A stretch of 52,405 nt of DNA, taken from the IMG/VR virus record IMGVR_UViG_3300009183_000119, positions 1 to 52,405 of that record; one strand, given 5' to 3'. The notes under the pieces are model-generated. The model did not search any database. It worked only from the letters and a program-made list of their open reading frames with translations, and was not told the origin of the DNA. Source of the DNA: a virus. Shown here piece after piece: positions 43,776 through 51,712 of the stretch. Numbering within the stretch: the stretch's first letter is position 1; each line of letters opens with the position of its first letter. The position numbers and the translations under genes were made by a program.

Positions 43776-44618
43776 CTAGGAGGCGTTCCCGAAAAAATTA
43801 GACATATCTAGTGTAAACGACTGTTTGTATGGTTCGGAACATTCCTCACAGGTCACACTAACTGGAGTTAGATCAGTTGCTTCTCGAAGTTTAACAGTAT
43901 GATCGCGTATTTGATCAAATACATGCTTTGGGCAATTTTGCAAAAACTCTAATATGCTAGGTTTATCGGTGACCATAGCATCTGCGGTTTTAATTACTGC
44001 AATTGACTCGGCTATTGATTGAATAGTAAGTTCGGTTATTTTTCTAAAAGCGTCGCCCAATTTTATCAACTTTTCTTCTTCAGATAATTCAGCACTATTC
44101 ACAGCCTGTACAAGTTTTTGATCTTCAAAGTTGGTCCTGCTAACGGCATTGACCTGACGATAGGTTAACGGTGTAAAGTACACTGTCAAATCGCCAGCGC
44201 TAACAGACTCGTCGTAATTGGGACTGCCAAGATTATCAAGCACAGTTCGCAAGTCTATAGTTAGTGCATGAATATGGCCGCATTTTGGGCAGGTACTACC
44301 GATTTCCATTTCGTGCCCGTAGCTGGCCAATCGTACAGACACCAGCAAGGTATTAAAGTCAACCATGGGCATTTGCCACGGATCTCGAACGGCCGGCACA
44401 CAACTTCCAATGATATCTATAACAGCTGACCCGTTAAACAATGCATCGGGTGTTCTACTAGTAATTTCGTCAATAGCAGTCATTGGCAAAATTGGTATTT
44501 CGCCGTTGGGAGGCAGTTCCAGTGCGCCTGCGGGGTAGTATTTTCCGCCACTGGGCAAACGCACATGAATCACTGGTTGTCGAAAATATCGACGTAAAGG
44601 GTTGTTAGTTTGGGTCAT
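43776..44618 (-). CDS. 26: Baseplate hub protein gp26-like (zinc-binding)
   Basis: A 280-aa protein. HVRLPSGGKYYPAGALELPPNG, IPILPMTAIDEITSRTPDALFNG, VIDIIGSCVPAVRDPW are the conserved N-terminal part of the T4 baseplate hub family (gp26). CPKCGH (about residue 118) and CEEC (about 256) form a likely zinc site. Start: ATG at 44618 with GGTGG six bases before it; an ATG eight codons upstream (44642) has no ribosome site. In T4 gp26 is needed to assemble the hub. The neighbouring tape-measure gene is transcribed the other way from 44663. Confidence 0.75.
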   Translation of the reverse strand: MTQTNNPLRRYFRQPVIHVRLPSGGKYYPAGALELPPNGEIPILPMTAIDEITSRTPDALFNGSAVIDIIGSCVPAVRDPWQMPMVDFNTLLVSVRLASYGHEMEIGSTCPKCGHIHALTIDLRTVLDNLGSPNYDESVSAGDLTVYFTPLTYRQVNAVSRTNFEDQKLVQAVNSAELSEEEKLIKLGDAFRKITELTIQSIAESIAVIKTADAMVTDKPSILEFLQNCPKHVFDQIRDHTVKLREATDLTPVSVTCEECSEPYKQSFTLDMSNFFGNAS

Positions 44619-44629
44619 TTTTGTCCACC

Positions 44630-44637
44630 ATAAATAT
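44630..44637 (+). promoter_or_regulatory. Candidate late promoter element (ATAAATAT) of the tape-measure gene
   Basis: ATAAATAT within CCATAAATATAAC on the plus strand, 25 bases before the ATG at 44663. The same string (CGATAAATATAAC) precedes the portal gene. Confidence 0.55.
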
Positions 44638-44662
44638 AACATTACTTATTGGATAAAAACGT

Positions 44663-46882
44663 ATGGCTTTAGAAAATCAAGAACTACAGCAGATGGCAGA
44701 AGACTACCGCAATGCAATGCAAGGAATCACTGCGGCTACTAAAGATGCTACTGTAGGGCTTGATGCATTTAAGAAAACAGCTAAAGGACTACCGCTTGAC
44801 ATAGCCAAAGGCATGGGTGGGTTTGTTAACGAAATTACTAAGGGAAACACTAGCCTTAGCAGCATGAACACAGTAGTTGACGTAGCTGCAAATGCTGTTA
44901 GCGGTTTGGCAAAAACAGTTCCGGTATTTGGCGAAGCCCTGTCAGCAGCAACCAAGGCAGTTGCTGAAGGCGCTAAACTAGTAGTTAACCAACTGGACGC
45001 AACAGCCAAAACATTCAACGCCATGTCAGCAACAGGAGCTCTTGTTGCCGACGGCATGACAGGCTTATCTCGTCAGTTTACTACCGCTGGTTTAAATTTA
45101 CAACAATTTCAAAAAGTTGTTACTCAAAACTCTGTAGCATTAGCACGTTTTAGCGGCACAGCCGGCGACGGCGCAGAAGAGTTCAGCCAAATAGTTGGCA
45201 ATCTAACACAAAAACAAGATACTGACTTACGTAAGATAGGCATGAGTGCCGAAGATATTTCTTCCACAACTGCTGCTTTTGTAACACAACAAACAAGACT
45301 AGGCAAAGCACAGTCTATGTCTACAGACCAGCTAACTGCTGGATCTAAACAGTATGCAATGGAATTAGACTTGTTGAGCAAAGTAACCGGTCTCAGCAGA
45401 GACGCAATTCAAAAACAACAAGATGCTGCCTTAAGCGAAAGCAAATTCCGCGCCAACTATGAATTAGCAATGCGAAGTGGCGACGAAGATCGAATTCGCG
45501 GCGCCAAAGCAATGATGACCTTGCAAACTCGCATGTCGTCGTTTGACGCAGAAATGGGACAGGGAGTCAGAGATCTATCATCAGGCGTAGCTGATACAGA
45601 TGCATCGATTAAACTGCTGGGCAGTACTGGTGGTGCTGCAAGCGACATTATGGCACGACTTAAAGCTGGCATGATTGATCAAGATCAAGCACAGAATGAA
45701 TTGGTTGGTGCTATGGAGCGCCATAGTAAAGCACAGTTAGAAACAGCAGGACAAGTAGGCGATGCTCCGGGTGTGTATTTAAAAGCCGCCGGTGTGATGG
45801 ATGCAATCAATGCCAAAAATGAAGGTGCCTACGAAAAAGCTGCAACAACACAAGCTACACAAGTTAAGAAAACAGACGATCTAACAAAGGCCACGGTTGA
45901 GGCCCAGCAAAATCTTGAAAAAATGAATATTGAATTTAGCAAGATGGCAATCAAACTGATGCCACAGGCCGCTTATGCTACCAAAAAAATGACTGACACT
46001 ATGTTAGACATGATCAAATGGGTTAACAAAGAAATGGGCCGCCAAGATGTAGATACCGAAGAGCAAGACGCAGCTAACTGGAAACAAATGACCACAGGGG
46101 AAAAATTCCAAAGTAGTCTTGCCCGCGGTTTAGAAAAAGCAGTGGGGGTAGTAAGTACCACTGGTAAAAATTTCCTACAAGGACAACGGGTTGATAACGA
46201 ATCGGAATATTTAGAAAAACAAGGTCGACCTGGTGTAGTACCACCTAAACGTGGTGCTAGCGGAGCTGGCGGCGCAACCGCACCCGTAGTACCAACTACC
46301 CAGGCCGATTTAGCAAGCATGGGCCTTAAAATTAAAAAAGGTGATGTTCAAGCCGGAGACAGCGGGATTAGCACAAACCTAATTGAGTTAGCCCAACAAA
46401 TTCAAGCAAGTGTTCCAGGGTTTGCATATTTTTCTGGTTTCAATGATCAATACCATCAAGATAAAAAAGGTGGAAGTAACCATGTTAAGGGACTGGCATT
46501 AGATTTTGCTTTAGGAAAAACTCCATCTAGAGAAGAAGGTGCTAGTATTGTTAGCATGTTACAGCAAATGGGTGCATCATATGCTCAGGATGAATATGCT
46601 ACTCTAAGTCCTGGCGGTACTGGTGGACATATTCACGCAGAAGTATCTGCAGCCAATGGTGCTATATTAAGTGGACCAACAGGCGGATATCGTCCCAATT
46701 TAACCATGCACGGTACCGAAGCAATTGTTCCGCTAAACAGTCCAGCAGCCCAAAGCATGGGCTTGGGCAGTGGCGAGAGCACAGGTCTTATGGCCGCCCA
46801 ACTAGAAAAACTAGAGGAAATGGTTTCGGTAATGAAAAATCAATTAGACGTCAGTACAAAAATAATGCAGTACGCCAGCTAG
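44663..46882 (+). CDS. Tape-measure protein with M15-type peptidase domain
   Basis: A 739-aa protein. The first about 480 residues are alpha-helical, Ala/Thr/Lys-rich coiled sequence with hydrophobic stretches (TTVVDVAANAVSGLAKTVPVFG). After a Gly/Pro linker (GASGAGGATAPVVPTT) comes a domain with SNHVKGLALDFAL, H607 and D614, and GGHIHAE, H656/H658: the HxxGxAxD and HxH zinc ligands of M15 peptidases that cut peptidoglycan stems. The end, NGAILSGPTGGYRPNLTMHG then TEAIVPLN, is the hallmark C-terminus of tape measures. Helical length would fix tail length; the peptidase could open the cell wall at injection. It stands immediately before portal gp20. Confidence 0.75.
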   Translation: MALENQELQQMAEDYRNAMQGITAATKDATVGLDAFKKTAKGLPLDIAKGMGGFVNEITKGNTSLSSMNTVVDVAANAVSGLAKTVPVFGEALSAATKAVAEGAKLVVNQLDATAKTFNAMSATGALVADGMTGLSRQFTTAGLNLQQFQKVVTQNSVALARFSGTAGDGAEEFSQIVGNLTQKQDTDLRKIGMSAEDISSTTAAFVTQQTRLGKAQSMSTDQLTAGSKQYAMELDLLSKVTGLSRDAIQKQQDAALSESKFRANYELAMRSGDEDRIRGAKAMMTLQTRMSSFDAEMGQGVRDLSSGVADTDASIKLLGSTGGAASDIMARLKAGMIDQDQAQNELVGAMERHSKAQLETAGQVGDAPGVYLKAAGVMDAINAKNEGAYEKAATTQATQVKKTDDLTKATVEAQQNLEKMNIEFSKMAIKLMPQAAYATKKMTDTMLDMIKWVNKEMGRQDVDTEEQDAANWKQMTTGEKFQSSLARGLEKAVGVVSTTGKNFLQGQRVDNESEYLEKQGRPGVVPPKRGASGAGGATAPVVPTTQADLASMGLKIKKGDVQAGDSGISTNLIELAQQIQASVPGFAYFSGFNDQYHQDKKGGSNHVKGLALDFALGKTPSREEGASIVSMLQQMGASYAQDEYATLSPGGTGGHIHAEVSAANGAILSGPTGGYRPNLTMHGTEAIVPLNSPAAQSMGLGSGESTGLMAAQLEKLEEMVSVMKNQLDVSTKIMQYAS

Positions 46883-46888
46883 GTCACG

Positions 46889-46896
46889 ATAAATAT
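46889..46896 (+). promoter_or_regulatory. Candidate late promoter element (ATAAATAT) of gp20
   Basis: ATAAATAT ends six bases before the gp20 ATG (46903), in a 20-base gap after the tape-measure stop. A T4-type late start would fall on or next to the ATG; no ribosome site is present. Confidence 0.5.
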
Positions 46897-46902
46897 AACA
46901 CT

Positions 46903-48732
46903 ATGGCAGATAACGATAATAACCGTAAACGCGGTTGGAAAAAGTATTTCAAAGTGGCCAGTGCTGGTGGCCAACTCAGTCCAATATCAGGGCAAAATCA
47001 ATTTGGACTTGACGGCTATCCTAGACAAACAGGCGACGGATACGGCGCCGGTGGCACACCCAATGACTTTGCCTTCCGCAACTATGCCAGCAGATTACCC
47101 GAAGTATATTCTGGACATCCCAACCGTATTGAACGCTATAATCAATACGAAAACATGGACATGGACAGTGAAGTTAATGCCTGTTTAGACATCATTGCTG
47201 AGTTTTCAACACAGATCAACGACGACAACAAAACACCGTTTGATATCAATTTTACAGACAAGCCCACAGATCACGAAGTGGAAATTATCAAAAAGCAACT
47301 ACAGCAGTGGACCAAATTAAACAAGCTGGATCAACGAATTTTTAAACTGTTCCGCAACACCATCAAGTACGGTGATCAGGTGTTTGTGCGTGACCCAGAA
47401 ACCTTTGAAATGATGTGGGTAGACATGGTCAAAGTGGCCCGTGTTATTGTAAACGAAAGCGAAGGCAAACGTCCTGAGCAGTACATTATTCGTGACATCA
47501 ATCCCAACTTCCAAAACATGAGTGTAGCTCAAAAAACCACATCAGACTATTATGTAAGCCGTGCCATGGGCGGTGGTAGCACTACCAACAACTATACTTC
47601 ACCAGGCGGTGGTGGTGCAGGTGGCGGCACCGGCAACGGTGGGGTTGGCAACAGCAGATTTACGCAGGCCATGAATGAAACCTGTATTGATGCACGTCAC
47701 GTAGTGCATATTGGACTGAACGAAGGGCTTGATTTTTTCTGGCCATTTGGACAAAGTATCCTAGAAAATATATTTAAAGTTTACAAACAAAAAGAATTGT
47801 TAGAAGATTCAGTGCTGATCTATCGTGTACAACGTGCTCCAGAGCGCAGAATATTCAAAATTGACGTGGGCAACATGCCCAGTCATATGGCCATGCAGTT
47901 TGTAGAACGTGTCAAAAACGAAATGCATCAGCGGCGTATTCCTACTAATACCGGTGGTGGCGCCAACATGATGGATGCTAGTTATAACCCACTCAGCATC
48001 AACGAAGACTTCTTTTTTCCAGTTACCGCTGAAGGTCGTGGGTCAGATGTTACTACCCTACCGGGCGGCTCAAACCTAGGCGAAATTGACGATTTAAAAT
48101 ACTTCAACAACAAAATGGCCCGCGGTCTGCGTGTTCCAAGCAGTTATTTGCCCACAGGTCCAGACGATTCAGACCGTGCCATGAATGACGGCAAAGTAGG
48201 CACAGCACTAATCCAAGAATACCGCTTTAACCAGTATTGCATGCGCCTACAACGGCTAATCATGCAAAAATTAGATGATGAATTCAAGATGTTCCTGCGC
48301 TGGAGAGGCTTTAATATTGACGCAGGACTGTTCTCAGTCAGCCTGTGCGAGCCACAAAATTTTGCCAGCTATCGTCAAAGCGAGCTGGATACCAGCCGTA
48401 TTGCATCATTTACACAGCTGGAGCAAATGCCCTACATGAGCAAGCGATTTATGATGAAACGCTACCTGGGCTTGACCGAAGAAGAGATTGTGGAAAACGA
48501 AACACTTTGGGCTGAAGAGCGCGACGAACCAGAATTAACCACCACACAAGGGCAAGATCTACGCTCAATCGGTATTACACCCGCCGGATTGGAAAGTGAC
48601 ATTGCCACCGGAGAAGAACTAGCCGGCGGCGAAGCAGGAGCCGAAGCACCCGAAGGTGGCATGCCCGGTGCCCCAACCACCGCTCCTGGAACTGCTGCCC
48701 CAGCAGGCGCCCCCCCAATTCCATCAATTTAA
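46903..48732 (+). CDS. 20: Portal vertex protein gp20
   Basis: A 609-aa protein (T4: 524). RLPEVYSGHPNRIERYNQYE, MDMDSEVNACLDIIAEFSTQ, KYGDQVFVRDP, DARHVVHIGLNEGLDFFWPFG, SILENIFKVYKQKELLEDSV and YRVQRAPERRIFKIDVGNMP are the conserved portal blocks; KMARGLRVPSSYLP and EERDEPEL follow near the end. A Gly-rich loop (about 222-250) and a Pro/Ala/Gly-rich tail (about 560-609) are extra relative to T4. gp20 is the dodecameric DNA gate at the head vertex. It opens the head module 20-21-22-23. Confidence 0.95.
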   Translation: MADNDNNRKRGWKKYFKVASAGGQLSPISGQNQFGLDGYPRQTGDGYGAGGTPNDFAFRNYASRLPEVYSGHPNRIERYNQYENMDMDSEVNACLDIIAEFSTQINDDNKTPFDINFTDKPTDHEVEIIKKQLQQWTKLNKLDQRIFKLFRNTIKYGDQVFVRDPETFEMMWVDMVKVARVIVNESEGKRPEQYIIRDINPNFQNMSVAQKTTSDYYVSRAMGGGSTTNNYTSPGGGGAGGGTGNGGVGNSRFTQAMNETCIDARHVVHIGLNEGLDFFWPFGQSILENIFKVYKQKELLEDSVLIYRVQRAPERRIFKIDVGNMPSHMAMQFVERVKNEMHQRRIPTNTGGGANMMDASYNPLSINEDFFFPVTAEGRGSDVTTLPGGSNLGEIDDLKYFNNKMARGLRVPSSYLPTGPDDSDRAMNDGKVGTALIQEYRFNQYCMRLQRLIMQKLDDEFKMFLRWRGFNIDAGLFSVSLCEPQNFASYRQSELDTSRIASFTQLEQMPYMSKRFMMKRYLGLTEEEIVENETLWAEERDEPELTTTQGQDLRSIGITPAGLESDIATGEELAGGEAGAEAPEGGMPGAPTTAPGTAAPAGAPPIPSI

Positions 48733-48739
48733 TAAATAC
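48732..48739 (+). promoter_or_regulatory. Late-promoter-like element (ATAAATAC) before the 73-aa gene
   Basis: ATAAATAC three bases before the ATG at 48743. The distance is too short for an ordinary late start, so it may be a chance match or serve a slightly shifted start. Confidence 0.3.
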
Positions 48740-48742
48740 AGC

Positions 48743-48964
48743 ATGATCTTAAACGAAATTTATTCTCGAGAACCTGAAGCATATCAAGACTTGAGTCAAG
48801 ATAACAGCCAACCTCAACTGAATAATTTACGTAAAACACGACTAACTCTGCGCCAGCTAAACAAACTGCGTCAAATGCAAGATGTTAGAAGTTGGGAATT
48901 CAAAGAAAAACTTAAAAAAGTCAAAAAGCAGTATGCACCTGCGCCAGCCGCACCTGCAATGTAA
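48743..48964 (+). CDS. Small prohead-core-region protein (gp67-like position)
   Basis: A 73-aa helical, basic protein: MILNEIYSREPEAYQDL, NNLRKTRLTLRQLNKLRQMQ, SWEFKEKLKKVKKQYAPAPA. It lies between portal and the acidic core gene, where T4 has the small prohead core protein gp67, so a core or assembly role is likely by position. Sequence resemblance to gp67 is not clear. The start is the ATG at 48743; the frame is open further upstream, but that part overlaps the end of gp20. Confidence 0.65.
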   Translation: MILNEIYSREPEAYQDLSQDNSQPQLNNLRKTRLTLRQLNKLRQMQDVRSWEFKEKLKKVKKQYAPAPAAPAM

Positions 48965-49030
48965 TTGTAACATTTGCAGTCAAAAACACCCAGTTTTCTC
49001 CACATAATACACTAGTATTACTGCTCTGTA

Positions 49031-49038
49031 GTAAATAC
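49031..49038 (+). promoter_or_regulatory. Candidate late promoter element (GTAAATAC) of the head-core genes
   Basis: GTAAATAC 28 bases before the ATG at 49067. With a start about six bases after the box, the leader would be about 23 bases and includes the AAGGAGA ribosome site at 49055-49061. Confidence 0.5.
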
Positions 49039-49066
49039 TTCACGAGCCATACCTTAAGGAGAAATT

Positions 49067-49924
49067 ATGACATCGAAATTTGAACAATTGATCGAATACG
49101 TGATCAATGATGAAGAAGCCAAAGCTAAAGAGCTTTTCCACGACATCGTGGTAGAAAAATCCCGTGAAATTTATGAAAATTTAATGGACGAAGAAGTAGA
49201 AGAGTTGGACGAAGAGTCTGACGCTGACCGCGACGACCATGCTGAAAAAGCTGGCAAAAAAGTTGCCAAAGACATTGAATACGACGAAATGCACGAAGAC
49301 ATGGGCGGCGACGCTAGTGACGACTTGATTGACGACGTAGAAGCTGAGGAACAAGGCATGCAAGAAGACGAAGAGTCTGACGTTGAATTTGACGACGCTG
49401 CTGAAGAAGACGGCGAAGATCTCACACATGACATGGAAAAAGATCATGACGACGGTGCTGATATTGAAGACCGCGTGGTTGATTTAGAAGACAAACTTGA
49501 CGAACTCATGGCTGAATTTGAGAGCCTAATGGGCGGTGAAGGTGGCGATAGTGTATCTGACATTGACGGCGGCGACGCTTTAGAAATGGATGACACAGAC
49601 ACAGCTGAATTCAGTGATGAAGAAATGGGCATGATGGAAGCTATTAACCTAGCCAAAGCTCCTGCTCCTGTAACTTCAGAGCCAGCTGGTACCAACACCA
49701 AAAGCACAAACGCCAACAACAGTGGCGCTAAGGGTGCTGTAGCTAGTCCTGTAAAAATGACCGGTGACACAGCGCAAGGCCGTCCTGCTCCTAAGACCGG
49801 CGAGTTAATTGGTAAAGTACAAAACTCTCCAGCTACTGGCAACAAACAAATGTCAGCAGCTCCAAAGCCGGTTACAACACAAGCCAGTGGTGTGAATACG
49901 AAAACTCCATTTCCTAAGGCTTAA
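49067..49924 (+). CDS. Acidic prohead core protein (gp68-like)
   Basis: A 285-aa protein. FEQLIEYVINDEEAKAKELF, HDIVVEKSREIYENLM is the helical head of the prohead-core family (gp68); the next about 130 residues are extremely Asp/Glu-rich, then a Pro/Thr/Ala/Gly tail with no fold. A core protein that is degraded or remodelled by gp21 fits both composition and position. Ribosome site AAGGAGA at 49055-49061. Open frames on the opposite strand within it are shadows of the acidic codons. Confidence 0.75.
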   Translation: MTSKFEQLIEYVINDEEAKAKELFHDIVVEKSREIYENLMDEEVEELDEESDADRDDHAEKAGKKVAKDIEYDEMHEDMGGDASDDLIDDVEAEEQGMQEDEESDVEFDDAAEEDGEDLTHDMEKDHDDGADIEDRVVDLEDKLDELMAEFESLMGGEGGDSVSDIDGGDALEMDDTDTAEFSDEEMGMMEAINLAKAPAPVTSEPAGTNTKSTNANNSGAKGAVASPVKMTGDTAQGRPAPKTGELIGKVQNSPATGNKQMSAAPKPVTTQASGVNTKTPFPKA

Positions 49925-49932
49925 TTACAGAT

Positions 49933-50583
49933 ATGGCTCGATATCTACAAGAACATCTAAGCTTCACTCAAGCACAGGCGGAAGTCTTGCTTGAGGAAGC
50001 CATGGATGGCTCTGGTCAGAAAACCATGAAGTTGAAAGGTATCTGCATTGAGGGCGGCGTTAGAAACGCAAACGAGCGAGTATATCCTGTAAGTGAAATA
50101 GCCAATGCAGTAGACACCATCAACGAACAAATCAAAACTGGTCATTCAGTTTTAGGCGAAGTTGATCACCCAGATGATTTAAAAATCAATTTGGATCGTG
50201 TCAGTCACATGATTGAAAAAATGTGGATGGATGGCCCTGCTGGAATGGGCACACTAAAGATACTACCTACACCCATGGGAGAACTGGTTAAGACCATGTT
50301 GACTTCGGGTGTTAAACTAGGTGTTAGCAGTCGTGGATCGGGTAATGTAAACGACGCTAATGGACATGTCAGTGACTTTGAAATAGTCACTGTAGATGTA
50401 GTTGCTCAGCCGAGTGCTCCAAATGCATATCCCACAGCAATTTATGAAGGCCTTTTGAATCACAAAGGCGGTCAAAGATTGTTGGATATGTTCAAAGACC
50501 CGGCCAAGAGCGGCAAAGCACAGAGATACGTCAAAGACGAAGTAGTTCGTTTGATCCGTAGTCTCAAGATCGAAGGAAAATAA
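49933..50583 (+). CDS. 21: Prohead protease gp21
   Basis: A 216-aa protein (T4: 212). IEGGVRNANERVYP is the conserved start of the fold; LGEVDHPDD contains the catalytic His (H79); LGVSSRGSG contains the Ser (S132 or S133), as in the herpes-type serine protease fold, and VSDFEIVTVDVVAQPSAPNA follows. gp21 degrades core proteins and trims gp23 and gp20-area proteins after (L/I)xE sites in T4. It lies between core protein and scaffold as in T4. Confidence 0.92.
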   Translation: MARYLQEHLSFTQAQAEVLLEEAMDGSGQKTMKLKGICIEGGVRNANERVYPVSEIANAVDTINEQIKTGHSVLGEVDHPDDLKINLDRVSHMIEKMWMDGPAGMGTLKILPTPMGELVKTMLTSGVKLGVSSRGSGNVNDANGHVSDFEIVTVDVVAQPSAPNAYPTAIYEGLLNHKGGQRLLDMFKDPAKSGKAQRYVKDEVVRLIRSLKIEGK

Positions 50584-50584
50584 T

Positions 50585-51685
50585 ATGCTAGATGCTATTA
50601 AACCGTTACTAGATAGCGACTTGATTAACGAAGAAGCTCAACAACAGATCTCAGAAGCATGGGAAACACAGTTGAACGAAGCTCGTGAACAGGTACGTGC
50701 AGAACTCCGCGAAGAGTTTGCACAACGCTATGAGCATGATAAAACAGTGATGGTGGAAGCCTTAGATCGTATGGTAACAGATGGTCTTACCGCAGAAATC
50801 CAAGCAGTTGCAGCTGAAAAGCAAGCACTTGCAGAAGATCGCGTCAAATTCCAAGGCAAGATGAAAGAATCAGCAACGAAGTTCAATTCGTTTATGGTTA
50901 CTAAACTTGCTGAAGAAATTGGCGAATTGCGTCGAGACCGCAAGATGCACACAGAAGGTGTTCAGAAACTAGAACAGTTTGTGGTACATGCACTTGCACG
51001 TGAGATTCAAGAATTTGCACAAGACAAACAGGACGTTGTTGAAACTAAAGTTCGTTTGGTGCGTGAAGCTCGTAAACAGTTAGAAACACTCAAAGCACGT
51101 TTTGTTACAGAAAGTGCCCGGAAAATGTCTAACGCTGTTAGCACACATCTTAAAGCTGAACTCAGTCAGTTACAAGAAGACATCAAAGTTGCTCGTGAGA
51201 ACAATTTTGGACGTCGTATTTTTGAAGCGTATGCAAGTGAATTTGGTGCAACTCATTTAAATGAGAAGCAAGAAGTTCGTAAACTACATGACACAATCGC
51301 TGCCAAAGATGCCAAACTGTCAGAGGCCATCCGATTCGCCCAGAAAGCAAAAGTTTTGGTCGAAAACAAAGAACGCGAAATGCGTATCCTTAAAGAATCT
51401 AATCAGCGTGAAGCTGCCTTAGAGGAATTGCTAGCTCCTTTAAACAAAGAAAAGCAACAAGTGATGCGTAGTTTGCTCGAAAGCGTACAGACAACTCGTT
51501 TGTCCAACGCATTTGAAAAGTATCTACCAGCAGTTTTAGAAGATCGTTCTGCGAAAGCCTCCAAGGTAATCACAGAGTCATTATCTGAAGCCACTGGCGA
51601 TAAATCTGCCCGCAGTCCAGATGCAGATCAACAAGCTGAGAATACCAGCAATGTGATCGATCTAAAGCGTTTGGCAGGGCTGTAA
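50585..51685 (+). CDS. 22: Prohead scaffold protein gp22-like
   Basis: A 366-aa, almost fully helical protein with heptad-like hydrophobics and many charged residues (EELLAPLNKEKQQVMRSLLE, then SVQTTRLSNAFEKYLPAVLE). The C-terminal SKVITESLSEATGDK and final VIDLKRLAGL are typical ends of the T4-like scaffold family. It shapes the prohead with gp23 and is removed by gp21. Its ATG lies one base after the gp21 stop codon. T4 gp22 is 269 aa, so this version is longer. Confidence 0.88.
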   Translation: MLDAIKPLLDSDLINEEAQQQISEAWETQLNEAREQVRAELREEFAQRYEHDKTVMVEALDRMVTDGLTAEIQAVAAEKQALAEDRVKFQGKMKESATKFNSFMVTKLAEEIGELRRDRKMHTEGVQKLEQFVVHALAREIQEFAQDKQDVVETKVRLVREARKQLETLKARFVTESARKMSNAVSTHLKAELSQLQEDIKVARENNFGRRIFEAYASEFGATHLNEKQEVRKLHDTIAAKDAKLSEAIRFAQKAKVLVENKEREMRILKESNQREAALEELLAPLNKEKQQVMRSLLESVQTTRLSNAFEKYLPAVLEDRSAKASKVITESLSEATGDKSARSPDADQQAENTSNVIDLKRLAGL

Positions 51686-51712
51686 TCCAAGACATAATAT
51701 AAGGAGACTTAA

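Noticed and set aside
48656-48742. Upstream extension of the 73-aa frame
   Set aside because: It overlaps the gp20 tail and is a shifted reading of its Pro/Ala-rich codons.
49171-49447. Two minus-strand open frames opposite the acidic core protein
   Set aside because: They are the Ser/Phe/Val-rich mirror of Asp/Glu codons, with no ribosome sites.
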